NCBI GenBank assembly: GCA_963580455.1
Contig: OY756969.1
Location: forward strand, 10,431,501 to 10,495,500
Length of the DNA: 64,000 nucleotides
From: Euonymus europaeus
Lineage: Eukaryota > Streptophyta > Magnoliopsida > Celastrales > Celastraceae
Reading direction: 5' to 3'
Shown here: piece by piece, positions 36,301 through 49,645 of the stretch
Numbering within the stretch: position 1 is the first letter of the stretch
Layout of the letters: the number at the start of each line of letters is the position of its first letter
Made by a program: the position numbers and the translations under genes
The notes under the pieces: generated by a model
What the model was told of the DNA's origin: nothing
The model's database searches: none
Seen by the model: the letters and a program-made list of their open reading frames with translations, nothing else

Positions 36301-39300
36301 TATGTCAAATTTTTCGAGTATAAGTTTCCAGGATTATTAATGTGCCAAAACCTCAACTTTCTATGACAAATGGACAAAATCTTAAGAAGATCCTCCATAG
36401 AGAGAGTTGAGCAACTTTGGACAATGAAAGTTGCTCGGCGTACACTTTTTATTGTTCTTTTATGTCAAATTTTATGATTATAGGCTTCCTAGATTATTTC
36501 GATGCCAAAATTCCAACTTTGTATGACAAATGGACAAAATCGTTAAAATCTCATCCATAGAAAGAGTTGCGCAACTTCGGACCATCAAAGTTGCTCGGTG
36601 TACACTTTTTATGGTTCTTCTACGTCACATTTTACGAGTATAAGCTTCCATGATTATTTCGATGCCAAAACACCAACTTTCTCTGACAAATTGACAAAAC
36701 CGTTAAAAGCTCCTCCATACAGAGAGTTGAGCAACTTCGAACCATCAAAGTTGATCGGGGTATACTTTTTATTGTTCTTCTATGTCAAATTTTATGAGTA
36801 TAGGCTTCCTAGAATATTTTCATGGCAAAACCCCAACTTTGTATCACAAATGGATAAAATCGTTAAAGACTCTTCCATGGATAGAATTGAGTAATTATGA
36901 ATCATCAACGTTGATAGGTATGCACTTTTTATTGTTTTTTTATGTCCAAATTTACCAGTATTCGCTTGTAGCTTATTTTGTTGTCAAGAGAACCAATTTC
37001 GTTCTAAATTGGTCAAAACTATTAAAAACACCTCCAACGAGAGAGTTGAGCAATTTCGGACTGTCAAAGTTGCTCTGTGTACACTTTTTATTTTTTGTTT
37101 ATGTCAAATTATATGAGTATAAGCTTCTAGGATTATTTCGATGCCAAATACCACCTTTCTATGAGAAATTCACAAAAACAGTTAAAAGCTACTCCATAGA
37201 GAGAGTTGAGCAATTTCGGACCATAAACGTTGCTCGGTGTACACTTTTTATTGTTCTTCTATGTCAAAGTTTATGAGTATAGGCCTCCTAGATTATTTCG
37301 ATGCCAAAACCCCAACTTTCTATGACAAATAGACAAAATCGTTAAAAGCTCCTCCATACAGATATTTGAGAAACTTCAAACCATCAGAGTTGCTCGGCGT
37401 ACACTTTTTATTGTTCTTCTATGTCAAATTTTATAAGTATAGGCTTCCTAGATTATTTCGATGCCAAAACACTAACTTTCTATGAAAAATATGCAAAATC
37501 GTTAAAAGCTGCTCCATAGAGAGAGTTGAGCAATTACAAACCATCAAAGTTGCTCGGCGTACACTTTTAGTGTTCTATTATGTCAAATTTTACGAGTACA
37601 AGCTCCATAGTTTATTTCGATGCCAAAACCCCAACTTTGTATCACAAATGGATAAAACCGTTAAAGACTCTTTCATGGATAGAATTGATTAATTCTGAAT
37701 CATCAACGTTGATATGTATGCACCTTTTATTGTTATTTTATGTCCAAATTTACCAATATTTGCAACATAGATTGTCTTTTCGTCAAGAGAACCAATTTCG
37801 TTCTAAATTGGGCAAAACTATTAAAAACACCTCAAACGGGAGAGTTGAACAATTTTGGACCGTCAAAGTTGCTCTGTGTACAACTTTTATTGTTCTTCTA
37901 TGTCACATTTTACGAGTATAAGCTTCCAAGACTATTTCGATGCCAAAACACCAACTTTCCATGACAAATGGACAAAATCGTTAAAAGCTCATCCATAGAG
38001 AGAGTTGAACAACTTCGGACCATCAAAGTTCCTCTACGTACACTTTTTGTTGTTCTTCTATGTCAAATTTTATGAGTATAGGCTTGCTAGATTTTTTCGA
38101 TGCCAAAACCCCACCTTTCTATGACAAATGGTCAAAATCGTTAAAAGCTCCTCCATAGAGAGTGTTGAGCAACTTCAGACCATCAAAGTTGCACGGTGTA
38201 CACTTTTTATTGTTCTTCTATGTCAAATTTTACGAGTATAAGCTTCTATGATCATTTCGATGATAAAACACTAACTTTCTATGACAAATTGACAAAACCG
38301 TTAAAAGCTCCTCCAAAGAGAGAGTTGAGAAATTTCGGACCATCAAAGTTGTTCGGGTTACACTTTTTATTGTTCTTCTATGTCAAATTTTGTGAGTATA
38401 GGTTTCCCAGATTATTTCGATGCTAAAGCTCTAACTTTCTATGACAAATAGACAAAACTGTTAAAAGCTCCTCCATAGAGAGAGTTGAGCAACTTCGGAC
38501 CATCAAAGTTGTCCGGGGTACACTTTTTATTGTTCTTCTATGTCAAATTTTATGAGTATAGGCTTCCTAGATTATTTCGATGTCAAAGCACTAACTTTCT
38601 ATGACAAATAGACAAAATCGTTAAAAGCTACTCCATAGAGAAAATTGAGCAATTCCGAACAATCAAAGTTTGCTCGACGTACATTTTTTATTGTTCTCTT
38701 ATGTCAAATTTTACGAGTACGAGCTCCATAGATTATTTCGATGCCAAAGCCTCAACTTTGTACGTTAAATACTCTTCCATGGATAGAATTGAGTAATTCT
38801 GAATCAACAACGTTGATAGGTATGCACTTTTTATTGTTATTTTATGTCCAAATTTACCAGTATTCGCAACGTAGATTGTCTTTTTGTCAAGAGAACCAAT
38901 TTCGTTCTAAATTGTGCAAAACTATTAAAAACACCTCAAACAGGAGTGTTGAGCAATTTTGGACCGTCAAAGTTGCTCGGTGTACAACTTTTATTGTTCT
39001 TCTGTGTCACATTTTATGAGTATAAGCTTCCAAGACTATTTCGATGCCAAAACCCCAACTTTCCATGACAAATGGACAAAATCGTTAAAAGCTCCTCCAT
39101 AGAGAGAGTTGAACAACTTCGGACCATCAAAGTTGCTCTACGTACAACTTTTATTTTTCTTCTATGTCAAATTTTATGAGTATAGGCTTGCTAGATTTTT
39201 TCGATGCCAAAACCCCACCTTTCCATGACAAATGGACAAAATCGTTAAAAGCTCCTCCATAGAGAGAGTTGAGCAACTTCAGACCATGAAAGTTGCACGG

Positions 39301-41458
39301 TGTACACTTTTTATTGTTCTTCTATGTCAAATTTTATGAGTATAAGCTTCCATGATTATTTCGATGATAAAACACTAACTTTCTATGACAAATTGACAAA
39401 ACCGTTAAAAGATCCTCCAAAGAGAGAGTTGAGCAACTTCGGACCATCAAAGTTGTTCAGGTTACACTTTTTATTGTTCTTCTATGTCAAATTTTGTGAG
39501 TATAGGCTTCCCAGATTATTTCGATGCTAAAGCACTAACTTTCTATGACAAATAGACAAAACCGTTAAAAGCTCCTCCATAGAGAGAGTTGAGCAACTTC
39601 GGACCATCAAAGTTGTCCGGGGTACACTTTTTATTGTTCTTCTATGTCAAATTTTGTGAGTATAGGCTTCCTAGATTATTTCGATGTCAAAGCACTAACT
39701 TTCTATGGCAAATAGACAAAATCATTAAAAGCTGCTTCATAGAGAAAATTGAGCAATTCCGAACCATCAAAGTATGCTCGGCGTACATTTTTTATTGTTC
39801 TCTTATTTCAAATTTTACGAGTACGAGCTCCATAGATTATTTCGATGCCAAAACCCCAACTTTGTATCACAAATGGATTAAATCGTTAAATACTCTTCCA
39901 TGGATAGAATTGAGTAATTCTGAATCAACAACGTTGTTAGGTATGCACTTTTTATTGTTATTTTATGTCCAAATTTACCAGTATTCGCAGCGTAGATTGT
40001 CTTTTTGTCAAGAGAACCAATTTCGTTCTAAATTGGGAAAAACTATTAAAAACACCTCAAACGGTAGAGTTGAGCAATTTTGGACCGTCAAAGTTGCTCG
40101 GTGTACAACTTTTATTGTTCTTCTGTGTCACATTTTATGATTATAAGCTTCCAAGACTATTTCGATGCCAAAACACCAACTTTCCATGACAAATGGACAA
40201 AATCATTAAAAGCTCCTCCATAGAGAGAGTTGAACAACTTTGGACCATCAAAGTTCCTCTGCGTACAGCTTTTATTGTTCTTCTATGTCAAATTTTATGA
40301 GTATAGGCTTGCTAGATTTTTTGGATGCCAAAACCCCACGTTTCCATGACAAATGGACAAAATCGTTAAAAGCTCCTCCATAGAGAGAGTTGAGCAACTT
40401 CAGACCATCAAAGTTGCACGGTGTACACTTTTTATTGTTCTTCTATGTCAAATTTTACGAGTACAAGCTTCCATGATTATTTCGATGATAAAACAACAAC
40501 TTTCTATGACAAATAGACAAAACCGTTAAAAGCTCCTCCATAAAGAGAGTTGAGCAACTTCGGACCATCAAAGTTGTTCGGGGTACACTTTTTACTGTTT
40601 TTCTATGTCAAATTTTATGAGTATAGGCTTCCTAGACTTTTTCGACGCCAAAACCTCAACTTTCTATGACAAATGGACAAAATCTTTAAAAGATCCTCCA
40701 TAGAGAGAGTTGAGCAACTTCGGACCATGAAAGTTGCTCGGTATACACTTTTTATTGTTCTTCTATGTCAAATTTTATGAGTATAGGCTTCCTAGATTAT
40801 TTCAATGCCCAAACCCCAACTTTCTATGACAAATGGATAAAATCGTTAAAAGCTCCTCCATAGAGAGAGTTGAGCAACTTCAGATCATCAAAGTTGCTTG
40901 GTGTATACTTTTTATTGCTCTTCTACGTCAAATTTTTCGAGTATAAGTTTCCAAGATTATTAATGTGCCAAAACCTCAACTTTCTATGACAAATGGACAA
41001 AATCTTTAGAAGATCCTCCATAGAGAGAGTTGAGCAACTTCGGACCATGAAAGTTGCTCGGCGTACACTTTTTATTGTTCTTTTATGTCAAATTTTATGA
41101 TTATAGGCTTCCTAGATTATTTCGATGCCAAAATTCCAACTTTGTATGACAAATGGACAAAATCGTTAAAATCTCCTCCATAGAAAGAGTTGAGCAACTT
41201 CGGACCATCAAAGTTGCTCGGTGTACACTTTTTATGTTTCTTCTACGTCACATTTTATGAGTATAAGCTTCCATGATTATTTCGATGCCAAAACACCAAC
41301 TTTCTCTGACAAATTGACAAAACCGTTAAAAGCTCCTCCATACAGAGAGTTGAGCAACTTCGAACCATCAAAGTTGATCGGGGTATACTTTTTATTGTTC
41401 TTCTATGTCAAATTTTATGAGTATAGGCTTCCTAGAATATTTTCATGGCAAAACCCCA
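33325..41458 (+). repeat. Nested large satellite duplications (about 3.5 and 4.6 kb offsets)
   Basis: About 33325-35700 matches about 36830-39200 at an offset of 3501-3502 bp (22 monomers). About 35340-36835 matches about 39963-41458 at 4623 bp. In addition about 37960-38840 matches 39064-39960 at 1104 bp. The layout reads A-B-A'-A''-B'. A 17-bp deletion in a P unit (TTTGTACGTTAAATAC) is shared by A (35257) and A' (38758) but absent from A'' (39860), which still has the ATCACAAATGG stretch. That difference explains the shift from 1104 to 1121 bp. Confidence 0.8.
34047..34366 (+). repeat. Reference pair of divergent satellite monomers (types P and Q)
   Basis: Two consecutive 160-bp units, 34047-34206 and 34207-34366. 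The first (P) carries CTCCATAG, TTTGTATCACAAATGG, AAGACTC and ATGGATAGAATTGAGTAATT. The second (Q) carries TATGTCCAAATTTACCA, GTCAAGAGAACCAATTTCG, ATTGGGCAAAACTATTAAAA and CAAACGGGAGAG. P is followed by Q at many sites (for example near 2300, 9730, 12280, 23260, 28420, 33300, 37610, 39840 and 45260), so the pair behaves as a unit within higher-order repeats. A sister form of P with TTTGTACACAAGAGG occurs near 16060, 17340 and throughout 57-63 kb. Confidence 0.85.
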
Positions 41459-43089
41459 ACTATATACGACAAATGGACAAAATCGTTAAAAGCTCCTCAA
41501 TAGAGAGAGTTGAGCAACTTCGGACCATGAAAGTTACTCGGTGTAGACTTTTTATTATTCATCTATGTCAAATTTTATGAGTATAGGCTTCCTATATTAT
41601 TTCGATGCCAAAACCCTGACTTTCTATGACTAATGGACAAAATCGTTAAAAGCTCTTCCATAGAGAGAGTTGAGCAACTTCGGACCATCAAAGTTACTCA
41701 GTGTACACTTTTTACTGTTATTCTATGTCAAATTTTAGGAGTATAAGTTTCATAGATCGTTTTGTTGTCAAGATAACAAATTTCATAGTAAATTGGGCAA
41801 AACTATTTAAAACACCTCCAACGGGAGAGTTGAGCAATTTCAGACCGTCAAAGTTGCTCGGTGTACACCTTTTATTGTTCTTCTCTGTCACATTTTACGA
41901 GTATAAGCTTCCAAGACTATTTCGATGCCAAAACACCAACTTTCTATGTGAAATGGACAAAACCGTTAAAAGCACCTCCATAGAGAGAGTTGAGCAACTT
42001 CGGACCATCAAAGTTGCTCGGGGTACACTTTTTACTGTTCTTCTACGTCAAATTTTATGAGTATAGGCTTCCTAGATTATTTCCATGGCAAAACTCCAAC
42101 TATCTATGACAATTGGACAAAATCGTTAAAAGCTCCTCCATAGAGAGAGTTGAGAAACTTCGGACGATGAACGTTACTCGGTGTACACTTTTTATTGTTC
42201 TTCTATGTCAAATTTTATGAGTATAGGCTTCCTAGATTATTTCGATGCCAAAACCCCAACCTTCTATGACAAATGGACAAAATCGTTAAAAGCTCCTCAT
42301 AGAGAGAGTTGAGCAACTTCAGACAATCAAAGTTGCTCGGGGTACACTTTTTATTGTTCTTGTATGTCAAATTTTGCAAGTATCAGCTTCCATGATTATT
42401 TCGATGCCAAACCACCAACTTTCTGTGACAAATTGACAGAACCATTAAAAGCTCCTCCACAGAGAGAGTTGAGCGACTTCGGACCATCAAAGTTACTCAG
42501 TGTACACTTTTTACTGTTATTCTATATCAAATTTTAGGAGTATAAGTTTCATAGATTGTTTTGTTGTCAAGATAACAAATTTCATTCTAAATTGGGCAAA
42601 ACTATTAAAAATTCCTCCAAGGGATAGTTGAGCAATTCCAGACCGTCAAAGTTGCTCGGTGTACACCTTTTATTGTTCTTCTATGTCACATTTTACGAGT
42701 ATAAGCTTCCAGGAATATTTCGATGCCAAAACACCAACTTTCTATGAGAAATGGACAAAACCATTAAAAGTTCCTCCATAGAGAGAGTTGAGCAACTTCA
42801 GACCATCAAAGTTGCTCAGGGTACACTTTTTATTGTTCTTCTATGTCAAATTTTATGAGTATAGGCTTCTTAGATTATTTCGATGCCATGGCACGATCTT
42901 TCTATGACAAATAGGCAAAATCGATAAAAGATGCTCCATAAAGAGAGTTGATCAATTCAGAACCATCAAATTTGCTCTGCGTACACTTTTTATTGTTCTC
43001 TTATGCGAAATTTTACGAGTACGAGTTCCATAGATTATTTTGATGCCAAAACAATAACTTTGTATCACAAATGGATAAAACTGTTAAAG

Positions 43090-45978
43090 AATCTTCTATG
43101 GATAGAATAGAGTAATTCTGAATCATGAACGTTGATAGGTATGCACTTTTTATTGTTTTATTATGTCCAATTTTACCAGTATTTGCTTCGTAGATTATTT
43201 TGTTGTCAAGAGAACCAATTTCATTCTAAATTGGGCAAAACTATTAAAAACACCTCAAACGGGAGAGTTGAGCAATTTCGGACCGTCAAAGTTGCTCGTT
43301 GTAGACCTTTTACTGTTCTTCTGTGTCACATGTTACGAGTATAAGCTTCCAAGACTATTTCGATGCCAAAACACCAACTTTCTATGACAAATGGACAAAA
43401 CCGTAAAAAGCTCCTCCATAGAGAGAGTTTAGCAACTTTGGACCATCAAAGTTGATCGGGGTACACTTTTTATTGTTCTTCTACGTCAAATTTTATGAGT
43501 ATAGGCTTCCTAGATTATTTCGATGCCATAGCACAAACTTTCTATGACAAATAGACAAAATCGATAAAAGTTGCTCCATAGAGAGAGTTGAGCAATTCAG
43601 AACCATCAAATTTGCTCGGCGTACACTTTTTATTGTTCTTCTATGTCAAATTTTATGAGTATAGGCTTCCTAGATTATTTTCATGCCAAAACCCCAACTT
43701 TCTAGGACAAATGGACAAAATCGTTAAAAGCACCTCCATACAGAGAGTTGAGAAATTTCGGACCATCAAAGTTACTCAGTGTACTCTTTTTACTATTCTT
43801 CTTTGTCAAATTTTACTAGTATAAGTTTCGTAGATTATTTTGTTGTCAAGGTAACAAATTTCATTCTAAATTGGGCAAAACTATTAAACCCACCTCCAAC
43901 GGGAGAGTTGAGCAATTTCAGACCGTCAAAGTTGCTCGGTGTACACCTTTTCTTGTTCTTCTATGTCACATTTTACGAGTATAATATTCCAAGAATATTT
44001 TGATGCCAAAACACAAACTTTCTATGACAAATGGACAAAACTGATAAAAGCTCCTCCATAGAGAGAGTTGAGCAACTTCGGACCATCAAAATTGGTCAGG
44101 GTAAACTTTTTATTGTTCTTCTATGTCAAATTTTATTAGTATAGGCTTCCTTGATTGTTTCGATGCCAAAACACAAACTTTCTACGGAAAATGGACAAAA
44201 TCGATAAAAACTCCTCCATAGAGAGAGTTGAGCAACGTCGGACCATCATAGTTGCTTGGCGTACACTTTTTATTGTTCTTCTCTGTCAAATTTTACGAGT
44301 ATAGGCTTTCTTGATTATTTCGATGCCAAAACCCTGACTTTCTAAGACAAATGGACAAAATCATTAAAAGCTCCTCCATAGAGAGAGTTGAGCAACTTTG
44401 GACCATCATTGTTGCTGGGCGTACATTTTTTATTGTTCTTCTATGTCAAATTTTACGAGTATAAGCTTTCATGATTATTTCTATTCCAAAACACTAACTT
44501 TCTATGACAAATTGATAAAACCGTTAAAAGCTCCTCCATAGAGAGAGTTGAGCAACTTCAGACCATAAAAGTTGCCCGGTGTACACTTTTTATTATTCTC
44601 TTATGTCAAATTTAACAAGTATAAACTCCATAGATTATTTCGATACCAAAACTCCAACTTTGTACACAAGAGGACAAAAACATTAAGGGCTCCACCATGG
44701 ATAGAATAGAGTAATTCTGAATCATGAACGTTGATAGGTATGCACTTTTTATTGTTTTTTTATGTCCAATTTTACCAGTATTTGCTTCGTAGATTATTTT
44801 GTTGTCAAGAGAACCAATTTCGTTCTAAATTGGGCAAAACTATTAAAAACACCTCAAACGGGAGAGTTGAGGAATTTCGGACCGTCAAAGTTGCTCGGTG
44901 TAGACCTTTTACTATTCTTCTGTGTCACATGTTACGAGTATAAGATTCCAAGACTATTTCGATGCCAAAACACCAACTTTCTATGACAAATGGACAAAAT
45001 CGTAAGAGGCTCGTCCATAGAGAGAATTTAGCAACTTCGTACCATCAAATTTGATCGGGGTACACTTTTTATTGTTCTTCTACGTCAAATTTTATGAGTA
45101 TAGGCTTCCTAGATTATTTCGATGCCATAGCACTAACTTTCTATGACAAATAGAAGAAATCGATAAAAGCTGCTCTATAAAGAGACTTGAGCAATTCAGA
45201 ACCATCAAATTTGCTCGGCGTATACTTTTTATTGTTCTCTTATGTCAAATTTTACGAGTACGAGCTCCATAGATTATTTTGATACCAAAACCCCAACTTT
45301 GATTCAGAAATGGATAAAATTGTTAAAGACTCTGACATGGATAGAATAGAGTAATTTTGAATCATTAACGTTGATAGGTATGCACTTTTAATTGTTTTTA
45401 TGTCCAATTTTATCAGTATTCGCTTCGTAAATTATTTTGTTGTCAAGAGAACCAAGTTCGTTCTAAATTGGGTAAAACTTTTAAAAACACCTCAAACGGG
45501 AGAGTTGAGCAATTTCGGACCGTCAAAGTTGCTCTTTGTAGACCTTTTATTTTTCATCTGTGTCACATTTTACGAATATAAGCTTCCAAGACTATTTCGA
45601 TGCCAAAACACCAACTTTCTATGATAAATGGACAAAACTGTAAAAAGCTCCTCCATAGAGAGAGTTGAGCAACTTCGGACCATCAAAGTTGATCGGGGTA
45701 CACTTTTTATTGTTCTTCTACGTCAAATTTTATGAGTACAGGCTTCCTAGATTATTTCGATGCCATAGCACAAACTTTCTATGCAAAAAGACAAAATCGA
45801 TAAAAGTTGCTCCATAGAGAGAGTTGAGCAATTCAGAACCATCAAATTTGCTCGGCGTACACTTTTTATTGTTCTTCTATGTAAAATTTTATGAGTATAG
45901 GCTTCCTAGATTATTTCCATGCCAAAACCCCAACTTTCTAGGACAAATGGACAAAATCGTTAAAAGCACCTCCATAGA
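43090..45978 (+). repeat. Satellite zone with 10- and 14-monomer repeats around the insertion site
   Basis: About 43090-43400 matches 44690-45000 at 1599 bp (10 monomers), sharing TGTAGACCTTTTACT and CACATGTTACGAG. About 43588-43745 matches 45828-45978 at about 2243 bp (14 monomers), sharing ATTATTTTCATGCC or a near variant and CTTTCTAGGACAAATGG. About 43750-44660 is also related to 55560-56450 on the far side of the Tekay-type element; without the insert that spacing is about 2711 bp, near 17 monomers. Confidence 0.72.
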
Positions 45979-45984
45979 GAGAAT

Positions 45985-45989
45985 AGAGC
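45985..45989. other. Left target-site duplication of Tekay-type element (AGAGC)
   Basis: AGAGC lies immediately before TGTGACGCCCC and is repeated at 55100-55104 immediately after TTTCACA. Removing the element and one copy restores a continuous satellite monomer. Confidence 0.93.
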
Positions 45990-48046
45990 TGTGACGCCCC
46001 GACCCCCGGGACGCCAGGTGCCCTCTCTGACACCGTTCTAGGTCACTAGTGTGAACATCCGGGATGAACCGGAATTCCGGCAGCACCTCCCCGTATATCG
46101 AGGAGTGCCCACCTACATCAGAAACGCAGCGACAATCATCACACTAGCAACCTAGCATCCAGGCCTCAGGCCTCAATCACAAGCAATCTTGATCCTAGAG
46201 CCTCAGGCCCTCCACTACCAGCATGCACAAACTGATAGCTTTAAATATAAATCATCACACAGATCTATATATCTCAAGCATATAACCATCATCAACAAAC
46301 ATCATAATCATACAAGCACTATCCATGCCACATGGTTATATACACGACTCTGACATACAAAATAAAACAACAACATGCATAGAGTATGTCTCGTGGAATC
46401 CCAATCCTACCCAGGGCCATCCATGTCACATTCCGTCTCACTGATCCGCACCACCAGTACCTGTACCAGTGTCACCTATAGAAGACAGAAAGTAGGGGAG
46501 TGAGCTAGAAGCTCAGTAGGGTACAAGAGTTTATAAGAAGTAAGGCCGAACCAATCAAAGGACAATGCACCAACATGTATCTACAACATGCACGTATACT
46601 CAACAAGCACATATAACAACAATCCAAGTAATCCCCTGACCCTGAGCAATCAACAATACTACCATGTCTCATACATGTAGCATCTAACAGGGAGCAAGCT
46701 CCACCACAACAACGCTCCTGGGATTACCTGGTTGCGTGAACCTATCACGCCCGCACATAGCCAGCTAGGTAGCTCTCCAACCTTCGCCCAAGTGCGTTAT
46801 CCCAACACAGAGTTCACGTGACCCGGTGGCAACTCTCTTCACCTGTCATCCCTCCATGAGGCTTTCAAGGAACCTAAGAGTCCCCGAATCCATACTCGAG
46901 TCCCCCATGCATCTCTAATGCAATTATGCAATGTCATGCCGAATAGATATATATATGTGAACATCCTAGATATATAACTACCGTGATGCATGAACGGAAT
47001 TCAACTCGTGCCCGTATGAGACGGAACACACAAATCGGGTCATGCATACAATCCACAATCAATAATTAACCACACATTGGCTCGTTTCCCCTTAGAAGCA
47101 ATTAAGGTGGAAACACAACAAAAGGACCAATGAAGAATCGAAACGCTATTTAGAAAGGAGAACGGACGATAGAAAAGAATCGGTTAGGAATCCCTACCTC
47201 GTGTCGAGCAATTTACCACAAATCCCCAAATTTCGTTTCTAGGGTTTCGGTTTGCCCAAACCTACAATGTGGCGAAACCGCACCCTCATACGCATCAATA
47301 TATCAACCACAACTCATATAAACATCAATTTAAATCAGTAAATTCGAAATCACTTACTTCTCTCTCTAGAAATTCCTTCCAAAATCCTCCAAAGTCACTC
47401 CAAGCTCAACTCAACTCCAAAACACAAACCAATCTACATAAACATCCAAAATCAACCTATAATCAACATATCTAAAGCATAGAGTTCATCTCCCTAAGAA
47501 TCAAACAAATCTAACAAAAACCTAGAATTTCAAAAACTATGGGAAACTTACCAAAACTCCAAAAATCAAGCTTGAATCTTCCTCCCCAAGCTTCAATGGT
47601 CACCAATCTTCAATTCCCAAGCCAAACTTCTACCCAAAAGCTCCTTCTCTCTCACTTTCTCTCTCTACACGGAAGAAACCAGAGAAAACTAAAAAATAAG
47701 AAGGATTTTCGTGTTTTTAAAGTTTTCTGGGCGGGTAGCGCCCTTCCAGCGCTCCAGCGCTGGAAGTGCACTTGGCTCTGCCCAGAAAACGCTCTTCCAG
47801 CGCTCCAGCGCTGGAAGGGCGCTCAACTCTGTTTTCTATTTTTTCCTATGTTTTCTACTTTCCCATTTACATCCGTCTCGGTCTAAGCTTCGATTTGATA
47901 TATTATGGCCCCGAAACGGACATGTATTCAAAAAGTTATGGCCCATTTACCGAACCTAGCTCAAAACCATTATTCCATGATTCCGTACCTCATGGATCTT
48001 CCGAAACTCGACTCAAACTTAAATCTTTTTGGGTCGGGGTTTCACA
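45990..48046 (-). repeat. 3' LTR of the Tekay-type element
   Basis: 2057 bp, ends TGTGACGCC and GGTTTCACA on the plus strand. It matches the 5' LTR throughout; it lacks one 51-bp repeat unit (two palindrome copies rather than three) and about 12 bp of a CT-rich run. The last 57 bases on the gene side are read as the end of the integrase frame. Open frames on the plus strand within it (47269-47475, 47539-48173) are not genes. Confidence 0.95.
47743..47817. promoter_or_regulatory. Two 24-bp palindromes in U3 of the 3' LTR
   Basis: Arms CTTCCAGCGCT and AGCGCTGGAAG are separated by CC. Copies are at 47743-47766 and 47794-47817, 51 bp apart. They lie about 230-300 bp from the start of U3 in the sense (minus) direction. 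Placement upstream of the likely promoter makes an enhancer-like or structural role possible, but this is inference. Confidence 0.6.
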
Positions 48047-49645
48047 TCCTCCCCCCCTTAATAAAATTTCGTCCCAAAATTTAACTACACACGTACCTGA
48101 ATCTTCGAACAACTCCGGGTACTTCTCCTTCATTCTGGATTCCAACTCCCAAGTTGCTTCTTCAACTCCGTGATACATCCACATCACTTTTACTAATGGA
48201 ATCACACTCGACCTCGTGACCTTGTTCTGTCGGTCTAGAATCTTCACCGGGTGAAGAGTGTAACTCCCATCTTCCTCAAATTCCAACGTACTCCAATCTA
48301 TCACATGCGACGGATCCGGCTCATATTTCCGAAGCATAGATACATGGAATACATTGTGAACCTTCTCAAACTTCGGTGGAAGTGCCAAGCGGTACGCCAC
48401 CGGTCCAACTGTCTCCAAAATCTCAAATGGCCCCACAAACCTCGGTGCCAACTTACCATGCTTGCTATATCTCTGAATTCCCCGTCTCGGACTAACCTTC
48501 AAGAAAACCTTATCGCCTACAGCGAACTCCAAAGGTCTCCTCCTCCTGTCAGCATAAGACTTTTGTCGGCTCTGTGCGGTGATCAACCGCTTCCGGATCT
48601 CATCCACTCTCTCTCGTGCCTCTTTGACCATCTCCGGTCCTGAAACAACTTTCTCACCAACCTCCGCCCAACACAAGGGCGACCTGCAAGGCCTCCCGTA
48701 GAGCGCCTCGTAAGGTGCCATCCCGATACTACTTTGGAAAGAGTTGTTATACACAAACTCCGCCAAATGTAAGTATCGATCCCAACTTCCTCCAAAGTCC
48801 ACGACACATGCCCGCAGCATATCCTCCAAAATTTGGATAGTTCTCTCACTCTGCCCATCACTCTGAGGATGATAAGCTGTAGAGAAATCCAACTTCGTTC
48901 CCAACGCTTCTTGTAAACTACTCCAGAATCTACCTGTGAACCGCGGGTCTCGGTCCGACACAATAGATAATGGAATTCCGTGAAGTCTCACAATCTCCTT
49001 GACATACAAAGTACTCAAGGTCTCCAACGAATCCGTCTTGTTCATGGGTAAAAAGTGTGCAGACTTGGTCAATCTGTCCACTATCACCCAAACCATGTCA
49101 TGCCTCCTCTGAGTCATTGGCAACGCCGTCACAAAATCCATAGTGATCTTCTCCCACTTCCATTCCGCTACTGGTAATGGTTGCAACAATCCGGCTGGTC
49201 TCTGATGCTCTGCCTTCACTTGTTGACAAGTAAGACACTTCATCACAAATCTAGAAACATCGGCCTTCATGCCCTTCCACCAGAAACTCTGCCTCAAGTC
49301 TCTGTACATCTTCGTACCCCCTGGATGCATAGCAAACCAAGAATGATGTGCCCCCTTTAGAATCTCTTGCCTCAACTCATCATCTTCGGGAACTACCAAC
49401 CTTCCCGCATATCGTACTCCACCATCATTCCCTCGAATCCATCCAAGATTCTCATCAATTACATCAAACGTATGATCCCCATTCTGTGCATCTATAACCT
49501 TCTGAACCATCATAGGTCTCGAAGTTATAGAACACAAATAGGTCTTTTCCTCTTGACTCCTCAACTCCAATCCAAACTCATTGATTGTCTCCACAATTTC
49601 CCACTCATGCATGAATAAGCTAGCAACCTTCTGCTTCCTACTCAA
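47990..49645 (-). CDS. Integrase with chromodomain-like tail (3' part of the broken pol)
   Basis: Integrase inserts the retrotransposon DNA copy into the host genome. Numbering from the first codon at 49645: a zinc-binding HHCC region (H100, H107, C137, C140, with CLTCQQVK), then the catalytic core with D170 (ITMDF), D231 (SDRDPRF) and E267 (GQSERT); D231 and E267 have the usual 35 residues between them. [14 protein letters not shown] stretch follows, then HVSMLRKY. Residues about 460-515 ([28 protein letters not shown]) resemble the chromodomain-like tail of Tekay elements, thought to guide insertion to heterochromatin. The first codon is TTG, not ATG: the frame really continues from the gag-pol frame upstream and is separated by a one-base frameshift. 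The stop lies 57 bp inside the LTR after reading through the polypurine tract. No domain-internal break seen. Confidence 0.92.
   Translation of the reverse strand: MSRKQKVASLFMHEWEIVETINEFGLELRSQEEKTYLCSITSRPMMVQKVIDAQNGDHTFDVIDENLGWIRGNDGGVRYAGRLVVPEDDELRQEILKGAHHSWFAMHPGGTKMYRDLRQSFWWKGMKADVSRFVMKCLTCQQVKAEHQRPAGLLQPLPVAEWKWEKITMDFVTALPMTQRRHDMVWVIVDRLTKSAHFLPMNKTDSLETLSTLYVKEIVRLHGIPLSIVSDRDPRFTGRFWSSLQEALGTKLDFSTAYHPQSDGQSERTIQILEDMLRACVVDFGGSWDRYLHLAEFVYNNSFQSSIGMAPYEALYGRPCRSPLCWAEVGEKVVSGPEMVKEARERVDEIRKRLITAQSRQKSYADRRRRPLEFAVGDKVFLKVSPRRGIQRYSKHGKLAPRFVGPFEILETVGPVAYRLALPPKFEKVHNVFHVSMLRKYEPDPSHVIDWSTLEFEEDGSYTLHPVKILDRQNKVTRSSVIPLVKVMWMYHGVEEATWELESRMKEKYPELFEDSGTCVVKFWDEILLRGGGCETPTQKDLSLSRVSEDP
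48047..48060 (-). other. Polypurine tract of the Tekay-type element
   Basis: On the minus strand TAAGGGGGGGAGGA lies directly before the 3' LTR start TGTGAAACC. This is the expected place and composition for the primer of plus-strand DNA synthesis. It is also translated, giving the GGG run at the end of the integrase frame. Confidence 0.92.

Larger units (their letters stand above)
28059..45989 (+). repeat. Satellite array, segment 4
   Basis: Uninterrupted satellite of about 112 monomers between the Athila-like fragment and the Tekay-type element. It contains the right copy of the 22965 block (28120-29516), a nested duplication complex (33325-41458) and a 10- and 14-monomer repeat zone (43090-45978). 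One unit near 32050-32090 is shortened: it passes from TTTTTTAATG straight to GGCAAAACTATT. All monomers read in the same direction. The last five bases, AGAGC, are the element's target-site duplication. No gene is seen. Confidence 0.95.

Noticed and set aside
47539..48173. Plus-strand open frames in the LTRs (47269-48173 and 54258-55223)
   Set aside because: They lie antisense in retrotransposon LTRs, recur in both LTRs with indels, and have low-complexity translations without domains.
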